Positions 8,350 through 18,300 are shown, counted from the first letter of the stretch. The stretch: 64,000 nucleotides of DNA from CAVQBL01 sp963710715 (GCA_963710715.1 CAVQBL010000013.1:1-64000); one strand, 5' to 3'. The notes: generated from the letters alone by a model not told the origin. Numbers and translations are program-made.

Positions 8350-8810
8350 GGTTGTATATTCACCTTCACCTGATCCCGATCAAAAATCTTTTCACAATAA
8401 TTACACGTTAATTTAACTTGTTTTCCATGTTCACTAATAAAAAACAGACTATCAATCAATTCAGTTTGCGTGATGCACATTGAATTTGGACACTTAAATA
8501 TTTTTTTCATGGCTGTGGGTAAATGCGTCATGATTTTTTTTACGACTTTGAAATTTTGTATTACATTAATAGTTGCAGCAGGAGCAAATACAACAATTTC
8601 ATTGGCTTCATTTTCTGTTAAGACACGATTTTCAATTTTTATTAAATCTTTACTACCAATTTTTTTGCTGGGTAAATTTAATCCGATAGTAACAGTATGT
8701 TTACTGGCAGGTAATGATAATAAATGCACGATACGAAAAGCTTGCCCAGCAGCAATGTGATCAATCGCAGTACCATTGTTGATAGCAGAAACGGGAAGTG
8801 TCTCACTCAT
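8346..8810 (-). CDS. pyrI: Aspartate carbamoyltransferase regulatory chain
   Basis: PyrI binds CTP or ATP and holds PyrB trimers in the allosteric dodecamer. The 154-residue length matches the enteric protein. The N-terminal allosteric domain has IDHIAAGQAFRIVHLL and GLNLPSKKIGSKDLIKIE (the nucleotide site lysines). The C-terminal zinc domain has four cysteines at 107, 112, 136 and 139, spaced as in the known zinc site. Start and stop overlap the neighbouring pyrB and pyrC by four bases each, so it sits inside one coupled unit. Allosteric control of this ATCase by nucleotides can therefore be expected. Confidence 0.93.
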   Translation of the reverse strand: MSETLPVSAINNGTAIDHIAAGQAFRIVHLLSLPASKHTVTIGLNLPSKKIGSKDLIKIENRVLTENEANEIVVFAPAATINVIQNFKVVKKIMTHLPTAMKKIFKCPNSMCITQTELIDSLFFISEHGKQVKLTCNYCEKIFDRDQVKVNIQP

Positions 8811-9736
8811 GATGGCAGTTTCTCATTTAAAATTAAAGTTAATAACGCTTGACGCACAGCAACGCCATTCGCTGCTTGCTGAAAATAAGCGGCATAAGGC
8901 GTTTTATCTACATCCAATGTAATTTCATTTACTCGGGGCAAAGGATGTAATATTTTTAAATTGGGTTTCACATGGTTGAGCATGCTTGGAGTCAAAATAA
9001 ATTGATTTTTTACTAACTCATATTCAGCTTTGCTGAAACGTTCTTGTTGTATGCGCGTTAAATAAAGAATATCAACTTTGGTAATGACTTCTTCTAAAGT
9101 TTGATGGAATGAAAAACGCACACCACGTTTTTTTAAGCTATCACAAATAGGATCAGGTAATGATAAAGTCTCGGGTGAAACTAAATATAATCGCATATCA
9201 TAGAGTGAACACACTTGTGTAAATGAATGAATCGTGCGTCCATATTTCAAGTCTCCTACCAAAGCAATAGAGAGTTCATTTAATTTGGACTGACATTCTT
9301 GAATAGTAAATAAATCAATGAGTGCTTGTGTGGGATGTTGATTTGCACCATCACCGGCATTAATCACTGGGCAGTTTGCGCTTTCTGCAGCTAAAGCAGC
9401 GGCGCCCTCGCGCGCGTGGCGAATAATAATGAGATCAGCATATTGATCGATAACCCGCATGGTATCGTGTAGCGTTTCACCTTTTTGTATCGATAATCCT
9501 TCATCACTGGTAAAGCCAATGATTTTTCCACCTAAACGTAAAGCGGCTGATTCAAACGATAAACGTGTGCGTGTTGAAGGCTCAAAAAAACAATTGGCAA
9601 TAATTTTATTTGCTAGCGTATTGGATAAAGGATGTTGTTTAATTTTTTTGGCGGTTTCTAAAACAAGTTCAATTTCATCAAGCTGAATATCTTTTGTAGA
9701 AATAAGATCGCGCTGAAAAAATAAATTTTTCTTCAT
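8807..9736 (-). CDS. pyrB: Aspartate carbamoyltransferase catalytic chain
   Basis: PyrB joins carbamoyl phosphate to aspartate, the committed step of pyrimidine synthesis. The 309-residue protein has the phosphate-binding FEPSTRTRLSFE (Ser-Thr-Arg-Thr-Arg at 54-58), the 80s-loop-like SIQKGETLHDT with its Lys, HPTQALIDLFTI, and the aspartate-domain HPLPRVNEI. It is of the short enteric (class B) kind that pairs with PyrI, which lies directly downstream. Four-base ATGA overlaps join it to carB upstream and pyrI downstream. Confidence 0.95.
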   Translation of the reverse strand: MKKNLFFQRDLISTKDIQLDEIELVLETAKKIKQHPLSNTLANKIIANCFFEPSTRTRLSFESAALRLGGKIIGFTSDEGLSIQKGETLHDTMRVIDQYADLIIIRHAREGAAALAAESANCPVINAGDGANQHPTQALIDLFTIQECQSKLNELSIALVGDLKYGRTIHSFTQVCSLYDMRLYLVSPETLSLPDPICDSLKKRGVRFSFHQTLEEVITKVDILYLTRIQQERFSKAEYELVKNQFILTPSMLNHVKPNLKILHPLPRVNEITLDVDKTPYAAYFQQAANGVAVRQALLTLILNEKLPS

Positions 9737-12700
9737 ATCACACCTTGTAAATAAGCGACGGGATTTTCATTCTCGACAATTTCACGCCAGGAAAGTACGG
9801 GCAATGGAGTATCTTTTAAATCGATTAAACATTGCAACATAATTTGTGCCTTTTGTGGATTCGTAATCAATGCAATATGGTGATCGATGGCCATACGGCG
9901 AATTTTATGACCGTCGGTTTGAGTATTGGGTTTCTGATTGCTGGGAATGTTAATGATTAAATCAACTTTTCGTTGTGTGATGGCTGTTTTGATATTAGGT
10001 TCACTGTTTTCACTTGCCTTATTAACAAAATAGGCGGCTACGCCATTCTTAAATAAAAATGAATGTGTGCCCTCCGTGCTATAAATTCTCCAACCCATGC
10101 CTTCTAATTTTTTTAGATAAGGTAATAATTTTGCTTTGTAATGATCAGAGATGGAAACCAGCAACCGTTTGTTTTCTATAATTTGTTCAGAGGCGAGGGA
10201 TGCCCGCCAAAAAGCATCGTATAAGTTTTCTCCTAAACAGGCTACTTCTCCAGTGGATGCCATTTCAACATGGGCAACGGGGTCCGCACCCTTTAAGCGT
10301 TGATATGAAAATTGCGGTGCTTTCACGCCGACATAATCAAGTTCAAGGGTTTCATAATTTCTTTTCTTAGCGATGCCTAACATCGCTTCGGTCGCGATTT
10401 CAATTAAGTTATGATTTGTCACTTTGGAAACAAATGGAAATGATCGCGAAGCGCGTAAGTTACATTCAATTACTTGAATATGATTACTCTTTGCAATAAA
10501 TTGAATATTGAATGGGCCCGTAATATTTAAGGCACGTACAATTTCGCGGGTAATTTTTTTCGTGCGCCGAATAGTTTCCAAATATAAATTTTGTGGTGGT
10601 AACACGAGGGTTGCGTCACCTGAGTGAACGCCTGCATTTTCAATGTGTTCATTTATGGCTTCAATCAGAATTTCGCCGTTACTTCCTACGCCATCGATTT
10701 CTAATTCTTTTGCATCTAAAATAAATTTAGAAATCACAACAGGATGTTCTGGAGAGAGCTGTGACGCTTCTAGTAAATATTCCTCTAAAGAAGCATCATC
10801 ATATGCCACATTCATGGCAGCGCCGGAAAGAATATAAGAGGGTCTCACGAGCACAGGATAACCAATATTGCGCGCAAATTTTTTGGCGCTTTCTGCATCG
10901 GTTAAGCTTTCCCATGCAGGTTGATCAATGCCTAATTGATTTAATAATGCAGAAAATTTTTCGCGATTTTCAGAGCGATCAATATCTTTTGCCGCTGTGC
11001 CAAGTAAATGGTAACCCGCTTTAGCCAGTGGCGATGACAAGTTATTCGCAATTTGGCCGCCCACAGAAACAATAATTCCCATCGCTTGCTCAAAATCAGC
11101 AATATCTTGCACGCGCTCTAGAGTTAGCTGCTCGAAGTAGAGTCGATCGGATTCATCGTAATCAGTTGAAACTGTTTCTGGATTAGAGTTAATGAGGATG
11201 GATTTTTTTCCCAATCTGCGCAGTGTGCGTGATGTATTCACTGCACACCAATCAAATTCAACCGACGAGCCAATGGCATATGGTCCTGAACCTAACACGA
11301 TGATGGGGCGTTCAATGGATGGAGTAATATCGTGTTCTGTTCCATGATAAGTGAGATATAAATAATTCGTTTGTGCAGCGAATTCCCCCGCGAGTGTATC
11401 AATTTGTTTTACGACCGGATGAATTCCTGCTTTCAATCTTTGTTTGCGAATATCAGCTTCAGTTTGTTTTAATAATCGGCCTAGCGCACGATCTGAAAAA
11501 CCTAATTGTTTTGCTAAGCGTAAATTTTCAAGAGTAAGAGCATGCTGTTTTATTTTATTTTCAAATTCAGCGACTTTGGCAATATGAAACAAAAACCATT
11601 TATCAATTTGACTCATTTGATGAGCTTGATCAACTGTTCCACCTTGCAGAAAAAATTGATACAAAGCAAATAATCGTCTGTCAGTGGGCGATTCAATTTC
11701 TTTAGTAGGATGATCAAGTTTTTGTGGGTAATCACTGAGGCAGGAAGCGCCGATATTTAACATGCCAACGGCTTTTTGTAAGGCTTCTTGGAAAGAGCGG
11801 CCTATGCCCATGACTTCACCAACACTTTTCATTTCTGTGCCTATGGTTCTGTCTGCACTTTTTAATTTTTGTGTATCCCAGCGTGGAATTTTAACGACTA
11901 AATAATCTAAAGCGGGTTCGAAGTACGCACAGGTTTTTTGTGTGACGCCGTTAATAATTTCATATAAATGCCAACCCAAGGCTAATTTTGCCGCGACGAA
12001 AGCCAGTGGATACCCAGTAGCTTTGGATGCGAGTGCACTCGAGCGCGAAAGTCGTGCATTGACTTCAATCACTCGATAATCCCCATTTTTTGGATTAATA
12101 GCAAATTGAATATTGCATTCACCCACGATGCCAAAATGATTTGCTACTTTGATGGCAATGTTTCGTAATTGTTGATGTTCTGGATTAGAAAGTGTTTGCG
12201 CGGGTGCGACAACAATACTTTCACCGGTATGGACGCCCATGGGATCCATATTTTCCATATTACAAATGGTTAATGTGTTGCCGCCGATATCACGTACAAT
12301 TTCATATTCAAATTCTTTCCAACCAAAAAGATATTCTTCAATTAAAATTTGTGGTGCGCCCGTTAGACATTCTTCAGCGCGTATTTTTAATTCTTCAGCA
12401 GAATTAATGCGGCCGGATCCCAGGCCGCCTAATGAAAATCCAGAGCGCATCATGATGGGATAGCCAATTTTGTTGGCGGCACTCAAGGCATCTGCTACGG
12501 TTGTCACACAAATACTTTGTGGCGTTTTTACGCCGATATGAATAAGCGCTTGTTTAAAGATATCGCGATCTTCTGTTTGACGTATGGCGTCAACACGTGT
12601 TCCCAACACGGCGACTTTATATTTTTCTAAAACACCTGCTTCTTCTAGTGATAAACCCAGATTCAGTGCAGTTTGACCGCCAAAACCCAGCAAAATTCCA

Positions 12701-12945
12701 TCCGGTCGTTCTTTTGCAATAATGCTAGTGACAACATCACGTGTCAGCGGTTGCAAATATACTTCATCCGCCATTTGTGGATCTGTTTGAATGGTTGCAA
12801 TGTTGGGGTTGACTAATACCGTTTTGATTCCTTCTTGCTTTAGTGCTTTAATGGCTTGCGATCCAGAATAATCAAATTCACCCGCTTGACCGATGCGTAG
12901 TCCGCCGGAGCCGAGGATAAGAACTTTTTTACCTTTAAAGCGCAT
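9733..12945 (-). CDS. carB: Carbamoyl-phosphate synthase large chain
   Basis: CarB makes carbamoyl phosphate from bicarbonate, two ATP and ammonia delivered by CarA. The 1070-residue length is normal. Two homologous ATP-grasp halves are visible. The first starts KVLILGSGGLRIGQAGEFDYSG and contains SFSLGGLGSG and EVNARLSRSSALASKATGYP. The second starts IIVLGSGPYAIGSSVEFDWCAV and contains the parallel RPSYILSGAAM and ECNLRASRSFPFVSKVTNHN. The C-terminal MGS-like regulatory domain (about 935-1070) would bind UMP or other effectors. The gap to carA is 11 bases. Confidence 0.95.
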   Translation of the reverse strand: MRFKGKKVLILGSGGLRIGQAGEFDYSGSQAIKALKQEGIKTVLVNPNIATIQTDPQMADEVYLQPLTRDVVTSIIAKERPDGILLGFGGQTALNLGLSLEEAGVLEKYKVAVLGTRVDAIRQTEDRDIFKQALIHIGVKTPQSICVTTVADALSAANKIGYPIMMRSGFSLGGLGSGRINSAEELKIRAEECLTGAPQILIEEYLFGWKEFEYEIVRDIGGNTLTICNMENMDPMGVHTGESIVVAPAQTLSNPEHQQLRNIAIKVANHFGIVGECNIQFAINPKNGDYRVIEVNARLSRSSALASKATGYPLAFVAAKLALGWHLYEIINGVTQKTCAYFEPALDYLVVKIPRWDTQKLKSADRTIGTEMKSVGEVMGIGRSFQEALQKAVGMLNIGASCLSDYPQKLDHPTKEIESPTDRRLFALYQFFLQGGTVDQAHQMSQIDKWFLFHIAKVAEFENKIKQHALTLENLRLAKQLGFSDRALGRLLKQTEADIRKQRLKAGIHPVVKQIDTLAGEFAAQTNYLYLTYHGTEHDITPSIERPIIVLGSGPYAIGSSVEFDWCAVNTSRTLRRLGKKSILINSNPETVSTDYDESDRLYFEQLTLERVQDIADFEQAMGIIVSVGGQIANNLSSPLAKAGYHLLGTAAKDIDRSENREKFSALLNQLGIDQPAWESLTDAESAKKFARNIGYPVLVRPSYILSGAAMNVAYDDASLEEYLLEASQLSPEHPVVISKFILDAKELEIDGVGSNGEILIEAINEHIENAGVHSGDATLVLPPQNLYLETIRRTKKITREIVRALNITGPFNIQFIAKSNHIQVIECNLRASRSFPFVSKVTNHNLIEIATEAMLGIAKKRNYETLELDYVGVKAPQFSYQRLKGADPVAHVEMASTGEVACLGENLYDAFWRASLASEQIIENKRLLVSISDHYKAKLLPYLKKLEGMGWRIYSTEGTHSFLFKNGVAAYFVNKASENSEPNIKTAITQRKVDLIINIPSNQKPNTQTDGHKIRRMAIDHHIALITNPQKAQIMLQCLIDLKDTPLPVLSWREIVENENPVAYLQGVI

Positions 12946-12956
12946 GTGCTTCTCTT

Positions 12957-14014
12957 TTATTTATGATTCGAAACCGAGTCGTAAAATTTTTGAAATAGCC
13001 ATTGTGTATCCATGGGCCCAGGCGCTGCTTCGGGATGAAATTGTACTGCAAAAAAGGGTTGCTGTACGTGTTCAATTCCTTCAATACTTTGATCATTCAA
13101 ATTGCGAAATGTGACTCTCCAATCAGCAGGTAAAGTTTTTTCATCGACTGCATAACTATGATTTTGCGATGTTAAATAACAGCGTTGTGTGGAGAGATTC
13201 ATGCACGGTTGATTATGTGAGCGGTGCCCGAAGGGGAGTTTATACGTTTCAGCACCTACAGCTAAAGCCATTAATTGTGTTCCCAAACAAATTCCAAACA
13301 TGGGTTTTTTTTGCGGGAGAACTTTTTTCAAAATTTGTATGGTTTCTTTGCAATGCTTGGGGTCGCCCGGGCCATTCGAGATAAATACGCCATCAAAAGA
13401 TTCATTAGTAAAATCGTAATTGTAAGGAACACGCTTGATGCGTACAGGAAATTGTGAAAGGCAACGGAGGATATTTTCTTTAATTCCGCAATCAATCACG
13501 ATAATGGTTTTTTCTCCCGTACCATACTCAATGGGTTTCTTGATAGAAACTTCTTTTACCCAATCCGTGCCCGCGAAGTTTTCAAATTTTTTAGGTTGCG
13601 TACCCAATGTAATTGCACCGGGAATAACACCTTTGGCGCGTAAGCGGGTAGTGAGTGCGCGGGTATCTACACCTAATATATAAGGAATGCCTTGTTCTTG
13701 TAGCCATTGCGGGAGTGAGCGTTCAGCACTTTGGTTGGAATAGTGGTCTGCAATTTCAGACATGACCACACCTTTTGCATGAATGATGCCGGATTCCCAA
13801 GCGCTTTCGGTGGTACGCCATAGTTACCAATGAGAGGATAGGTGAAAGTTAAAATTTGTCCAGTGTAAGAAGGATCTGTTAAAGATTCGACATAACCCAC
13901 CATGCCGGTATTGAAAACCACTTCGCCGAAACAATTTTCTTGTTGATTATCAGGCGCTTGCCCAGAAAACACTTCCCCCGTTTCTAATATTAATTGTGCA
14001 GGGACAAGTTTCAT
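12957..14014 (-). CDS. carA: Carbamoyl-phosphate synthase small chain, reading frame shifted once
   Basis: CarA hydrolyses glutamine and feeds ammonia to CarB. The N-terminal frame (from ATG 14012-14014) reads through LETGEVFSG and YPLIGNYGVPPK, then becomes nonsense. The correct continuation, SAWESGIIHAKGVVMSEIADHY, is in another frame and runs to the stop at 12957. The frames meet at AAAGCGC (13801-13807), and one extra A would restore the normal protein. The class I amidotransferase domain is complete, with the GICLGTQLMALA nucleophile Cys, GHRSHNQP and the FHPEAAPGPMD His/Glu. With one base restored it would be about 352 residues. Since the rest of the operon is intact, a base-call error or recent mutation is likelier than an old pseudogene. 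Confidence 0.85.
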
Positions 14015-14087
14015 AAGGGCAGCCTACTTCATCTATTGGCAAACGGCGTCAGTTGTATCATTTTTATTGAAGAAACAAAAGTGTTTT

Positions 14088-14207
14088 TTAGTGGGGTCTT
14101 TTCCAAAGTTCGACTCTATCGTTTCTGATTCGCTCTCGAAATGACTCATCGATGCTGTGCCAATCAACAATATCGACTTTATCGAATGTGCCGTAAAACA
14201 CCGCCAT
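14088..14207 (-). pseudogene. C-terminal remnant of a minimal nucleotidyltransferase
   Basis: A 39-codon open frame reads FDKVDIVDWHSIDESFRERI and ends RVELWKRPH before a TAA. The pattern of VDIVD followed by a helix and a final hydrophobic strand is that of the C-terminus of MNT-type nucleotidyltransferases (often partners of HEPN proteins). The GSRxxG/DxD active-site part is absent. The fragment abuts a piece of another gene (14179-14373), so this looks like a deletion scar. The assignment rests on pattern memory of a short segment. Confidence 0.35.
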
Positions 14208-14373
14208 TCACAGCTCCCATCATAAATGGAAATCCTAAAAGACATATTGATTTTGCAATATCTCTTAGCAAGAAACCAATTTCTTTTGCCGGAGGATGAA
14301 GAACGTCATCGTATAGCTTATTAATAATATCGCCACTTTTTTTAATTAATTCTTTTCCAACTTCATCGAACAT
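14179..14373 (-). pseudogene. N-terminal remnant resembling a DUF4393 protein
   Basis: The 64-residue open frame has a proper ATG and reads IINKLYDDVLHPPAKEIGFL followed by a short hydrophobic stretch. This resembles the opening of DUF4393 proteins (YDDxLxPxAKExG), which run to over 200 residues. The frame breaks off after about 50 matching residues and runs into the nucleotidyltransferase remnant. It is unlikely to be functional. Confidence 0.4.
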
Positions 14374-14542
14374 AAAATAATCCTACAAAATTTTTATCTA
14401 TTAATTTTCGGGAGAGGTTTGCTTAGTTCAACTGAATTTATCCCTATCACTTGTACATTATATTCATACCGTGCCCATAACTCTAATCATTTATTTTCCT
14501 GTTCTTTAAATTTTGAAGACAGACCCCATTTACCGTCTTTAT

Positions 14543-15385
14543 TTAAAAAGGCCTGTTACCATTGTTAGCAGAAGACGAAATGTCCTTGTTAGGACTAGAA
14601 GTTTTTTGGGCTGAAAATAACATTGAATGCTGGGGCTGACTAAGCAGGGATAACTGTGTTTCGGCTTTTTTATGCCCGTGCTCCGCAGCTTTGCGATACC
14701 AACCCTTTGCTACATTTTCATTTTTCTTAACTCCAGTACCGGTCCTATAGCACTCGCCGAGAATAAATTGTGGATGAGCGAGATTGTGACTGGCAGCTTT
14801 GCGATACCAGCTCACTGCGTCTGTTTCATTTTTTTCAACCCCAGTACCACTCATATAACAATCGCCGAGAGTGAGTTGTGCGTGAGCCAGATTCTGATCA
14901 GCAGCTTTGCGATACCAGCTCACTGCGTCTGTTTCATTTTTTTCAACCCCAGTACCATTCATATAACACGCGCCAAGATTGTATTGTCCATCCGCATCAT
15001 CTTGCTCAGCCGCTTTGCGAAACCAATCCACTGCTGCTTTTTCATCTTTTTCAACCCCAACACCAGTCATATGACACTGGCCAAGATTTATTTGTGCACT
15101 TGGATAATTTTTTTCAGCTGCTTTGCGATAACAACTCGCCGCTGCTTTTTCATCTTTTTTAGCCCCAGCGCCAGTCCTATAATGCTCACCAAGATTCAAT
15201 TGTGCAGCCAGATGATTTTGTGCAGCAGCTTTCTGCAACCAACTCACTGCTTTTTTTTCATCTTTTTTAACTTCACTACCGCCCTTTGCATAAAGCATGC
15301 CGAGAAAGAATTGCGCAACGCTATCTCCCTTTTTTGCTTTTTCCAACAGCTCTGGATATGTCGTTGTTATGTGCTCACTTTTCAT
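14543..15385 (-). CDS. Sel1-repeat (SLR/TPR-like) protein
   Basis: This 280-residue protein is built almost wholly of 36-residue Sel1-like repeats, about six or seven in a row. Each follows the pattern AQxxLGxCYxxGxGVxKDExxAVxWYRKAAEQ, and two adjacent copies (residues about 145-215) are nearly identical, pointing to recent duplication. There is no signal peptide. A short, Ser/Asn-rich C-terminal tail follows the repeats. Sel1 proteins act as scaffolds for protein contacts. In Legionella and Coxiella relatives several are secreted effectors or entry factors, but no secretion signal can be read here. A long antisense frame exists only because the repeats leave it open. Confidence 0.85.
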   Translation of the reverse strand: MKSEHITTTYPELLEKAKKGDSVAQFFLGMLYAKGGSEVKKDEKKAVSWLQKAAAQNHLAAQLNLGEHYRTGAGAKKDEKAAASCYRKAAEKNYPSAQINLGQCHMTGVGVEKDEKAAVDWFRKAAEQDDADGQYNLGACYMNGTGVEKNETDAVSWYRKAADQNLAHAQLTLGDCYMSGTGVEKNETDAVSWYRKAASHNLAHPQFILGECYRTGTGVKKNENVAKGWYRKAAEHGHKKAETQLSLLSQPQHSMLFSAQKTSSPNKDISSSANNGNRPF

Positions 15386-15614
15386 TGTTTTTTTCCTTAT
15401 TTGAAAGTTATATCGTACATTTTTTATTGGATACTTTGTGCTGCATGGATCTAAAAGTTTAACTTTTTCTATGAATTGATTTTAAAATACACAAGCCGGC
15501 AGGTCAATAACCTATTTGACAATACGATGCTTGTTCTCCAAGTTCTGTTAGAACTGTCTCTTTACAAAAGGACAGAAATAAGATAAACTGTCCCTCGCTA
15601 GAAGGATAGATTAG

Positions 15615-16859
15615 ATGTCAATACTACAAGAAATCCTAGAAGAGTTTCAGGAAAAAATCGCCCAATTTGACGGCTCGATACCACGAGACATCACGTTTCC
15701 TAATATTTCCAACAAAATCAAAGTCGCAATTGGCATGCGACGAACTGGAAAAACTTATTTTTTGTTACAAAAAATAAAAAAAATGTTAGTTAAAAATCCT
15801 GATTTACTAACACGTATACTCTATCTTAATTTCGAAGATGATCGGCTCTTACCTCTCACAGCATCCAAATTGGGGGGACTGCTTGATGAGTTTTATACGC
15901 TTTACCCAGAAAACCATCAACATCTTTGTTATTTTATTTTGGATGAAATTCAAAATGTTCCACAATGGGAAATTGTTGTGCGCCGTTTTTTTGATACAAA
16001 AAAAATTGATATATTTTTAACGGGTTCTTCTGCTAAATTGCTCAGTAAAGAAATAGCAACTTCATTACGGGGGCGGTCTATTGCAATAGAAATTTGGCCA
16101 TTTAGTTTTAAAGAATATTTGACCGCCAAAAAAATTCCCTTGCCAAAAAAAACGATGGGGAAAATCTCTCGAGATCATTTACTCAATTCGTTAAATGCAT
16201 ACATAAAAGAAGGTGGTTTCCCCGAAACAGTTAATCTTGATGCGCTCGATCGTAATCGCATACTTCAAGATTATGTAGATGTGGTAATTTTTCGTGACAT
16301 TATCGAACGCCACAAAATTACCAATATAGGATTGATAAAATATCTCATAAAAACTTTTATCAAACAATCAGGCTCGCTTTTTTCCGTAAACAAACTTTTT
16401 AATGACTTGAAAAGCCAAGGAATGAGCGTCAGCAAAATGACAATTCACGATTATTTGAGCTATATTGAGGATGCATATCTTTTATTTGCTGTCCCACTTT
16501 ATTCGGAATCAATTAGGAAAATTCATACAAATCCTAGGAAAATTTACACAATAGATACAGGGCTCATTCATGCTTATATTAGCAGTTCTTCTGAAAATCT
16601 GGGGCACTTATTTGAAAATCTTGTCTATATTGAATTAAGAAGAAGAGGATTTGAAGTCTATTATTATCTCACAACTGCTCGTTACGAAGTTGATTTTTTA
16701 GCAAAAAGCCCCGACAATAAATTATACCTTTACCAGGTAGTCTGGGATACGAGTGATGCTGAAACCTTACAAAGAGAAACTCGTGCTTTGAAGGAAGCAG
16801 AAAGTGAGTTAAAAATTAAGGGTGAAATTATTACCCCAGAGGTTTTTCTGCAGTGGTGA
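15615..16859 (+). CDS. AAA ATPase with DUF4143 domain
   Basis: This 414-residue protein has an N-terminal AAA_14 P-loop domain. The Walker A motif is in IGMRRTGKTYFLLQKI (about residues 37-52), Walker B is in CYFILDEIQNVPQW, and FLTGSSAKLLSKE is the sensor-1-like strand. The C-terminal DUF4143 part includes FENLVYIELRRRG and EVDFLAKS, a nuclease-fold-like core with its acidic pair. The family is very common, usually monocistronic and of unknown role. Some members are linked to mobile or defence regions. It stands alone here between the Sel1 gene and glmM, with AGAAGGA ahead of the ATG. Confidence 0.85.
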   Translation: MSILQEILEEFQEKIAQFDGSIPRDITFPNISNKIKVAIGMRRTGKTYFLLQKIKKMLVKNPDLLTRILYLNFEDDRLLPLTASKLGGLLDEFYTLYPENHQHLCYFILDEIQNVPQWEIVVRRFFDTKKIDIFLTGSSAKLLSKEIATSLRGRSIAIEIWPFSFKEYLTAKKIPLPKKTMGKISRDHLLNSLNAYIKEGGFPETVNLDALDRNRILQDYVDVVIFRDIIERHKITNIGLIKYLIKTFIKQSGSLFSVNKLFNDLKSQGMSVSKMTIHDYLSYIEDAYLLFAVPLYSESIRKIHTNPRKIYTIDTGLIHAYISSSSENLGHLFENLVYIELRRRGFEVYYYLTTARYEVDFLAKSPDNKLYLYQVVWDTSDAETLQRETRALKEAESELKIKGEIITPEVFLQW

Positions 16860-16926
16860 AAAACCTGTCGTGAATATATTTGAAGTAATTTCAAGGTAGA
16901 ATTGAAACAAAAACAGGAAGGACCTT

Positions 16927-18300
16927 ATGGTAACAGAAGTATTTAATAGCCCTTTATCCTCGCAACGCAAATATTTCGGAACCGATGGTATTCGCGGAAA
17001 AGTAGGTACATGGCCGATTACGCCGGAATTTGTTTTGAAATTAGGTTGGGCAGTTGGAAAGGTTTTAGCGCGTGCAGGATATGGAAAAGTTCTCATTGGA
17101 AAAGATACGCGTATTTCCGGGTATATGTTGGAATCTGTTTTAGAAGCAGGTTTATCAGCAGCGGGGGTGGATATTCATTTGTTAGGTCCTATGCCTACTC
17201 CTTCTATTGCATATCTCACCAAGACATTACGAGCACAAGCGGGAATTGTTATCAGCGCCTCTCATAATCCTTACTATGATAATGGTATCAAGTTTTTTTC
17301 GGCGCATGGATACAAACTTCCAGATGCATTAGAAATCTCAATTGAAGAACAAATAGAACAAGCGATGACAACAGTTGATTCAAGTGAATTAGGAAAAGCA
17401 GTACGTGTTGTCGATGCGCCGGGACGGTACATTGAATTTTGTAAAAGCACAGTGTCTTCTCAGGTGACATTCAGAGGTTTAAAAATAATTGTCGATTGTG
17501 CTAATGGTGCTACTTATCACATTGCTCCAAATATTTTTCGAGAATTAGGCGCAGAAGTAATTGAAATAGGTGTAGAGCCAAATGGACTCAATATTAATTT
17601 TGAATGTGGTGCAACGCATCCAGAACATGTGCGCGATCGTGTTTTGCAAGAAAAAGCGGATTTAGGAATTGCTTTTGATGGTGATGGTGATCGAGCAGTT
17701 CTCATTGATCACCAAGGGCATATTCTTGATGGAGATGAATTGTTGTATATCATCGTTGAGCATTGTGTGGAATTAGGTACGATGAAAGGTGGTGTGGTTG
17801 GAACAGTGATGACGAATTTTGGATTAGAAGAAATTTTGAATCAGCGCAAGATAGAATTTACTCGCGTACCTGTTGGTGATCAACATATTATGGCAGAGCT
17901 CCTTAAGCGTAATTGGCAGCTTGGAGGTGAACCCTCAGGACATATTGTTTGCTCGGAGACGACGACAACAGGCGATGGAATTGTTACAGCATTGCGTGTT
18001 GTATCTGCTATGTGTCAAAAACAACTACCACTGGCGGAATTAAGAAAAAAATTTAAGAAATATCCTCAAATTATAATTAATGTACGGGTAACTAAAGAGG
18101 GTGATCCAAATCAATTGCCCGAAATCAAATCTGCAATTAATCAAGTTGAGCGTGAGCTAGGAAAAAAAGGTCGAGTGTTATTACGTTGCTCAGGAACAGA
18201 GCCTGTCATACGCGTTATGGTAGAAGGCGAAGATGCTACGCAAGTGAAAAAATTGGCAGAGCAGCTTGCGTTGCTCGTTAAGAAATGGGGGCAGGCGTAA
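16927..18300 (+). CDS. glmM: Phosphoglucosamine mutase
   Basis: GlmM converts glucosamine-6-phosphate to glucosamine-1-phosphate on the way to UDP-GlcNAc. The 457-residue protein has the N-terminal KYFGTDGIRGK, the phosphoserine loop VISASHNPYYDNG (Ser near 112), the metal loop FDGDGDRAV, the sugar-binding GGEPSGHIV and the phosphate-binding RCSGTEPVIRVMVEG. AGGAAGGA stands before the ATG. The N-terminus is some ten residues longer than usual, so an internal start is possible. It marks the left end of the exopolysaccharide island, and glmS, the step before it in the pathway, marks the right end. Its last 23 bases overlap the convergent deacetylase-like gene. Confidence 0.93.
   Translation: MVTEVFNSPLSSQRKYFGTDGIRGKVGTWPITPEFVLKLGWAVGKVLARAGYGKVLIGKDTRISGYMLESVLEAGLSAAGVDIHLLGPMPTPSIAYLTKTLRAQAGIVISASHNPYYDNGIKFFSAHGYKLPDALEISIEEQIEQAMTTVDSSELGKAVRVVDAPGRYIEFCKSTVSSQVTFRGLKIIVDCANGATYHIAPNIFRELGAEVIEIGVEPNGLNINFECGATHPEHVRDRVLQEKADLGIAFDGDGDRAVLIDHQGHILDGDELLYIIVEHCVELGTMKGGVVGTVMTNFGLEEILNQRKIEFTRVPVGDQHIMAELLKRNWQLGGEPSGHIVCSETTTTGDGIVTALRVVSAMCQKQLPLAELRKKFKKYPQIIINVRVTKEGDPNQLPEIKSAINQVERELGKKGRVLLRCSGTEPVIRVMVEGEDATQVKKLAEQLALLVKKWGQA

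Noticed and set aside
14741..15300. Regularly spaced repeats considered as a CRISPR array
   Set aside because: The period is about 108 bases and follows codons of the 36-residue Sel1 repeats.
14672..15454. 260-codon plus-strand open frame opposite the Sel1 gene
   Set aside because: It is the antisense of 36-residue repeats and itself repetitive with Cys/Phe runs. The minus strand gives a clear Sel1 protein.
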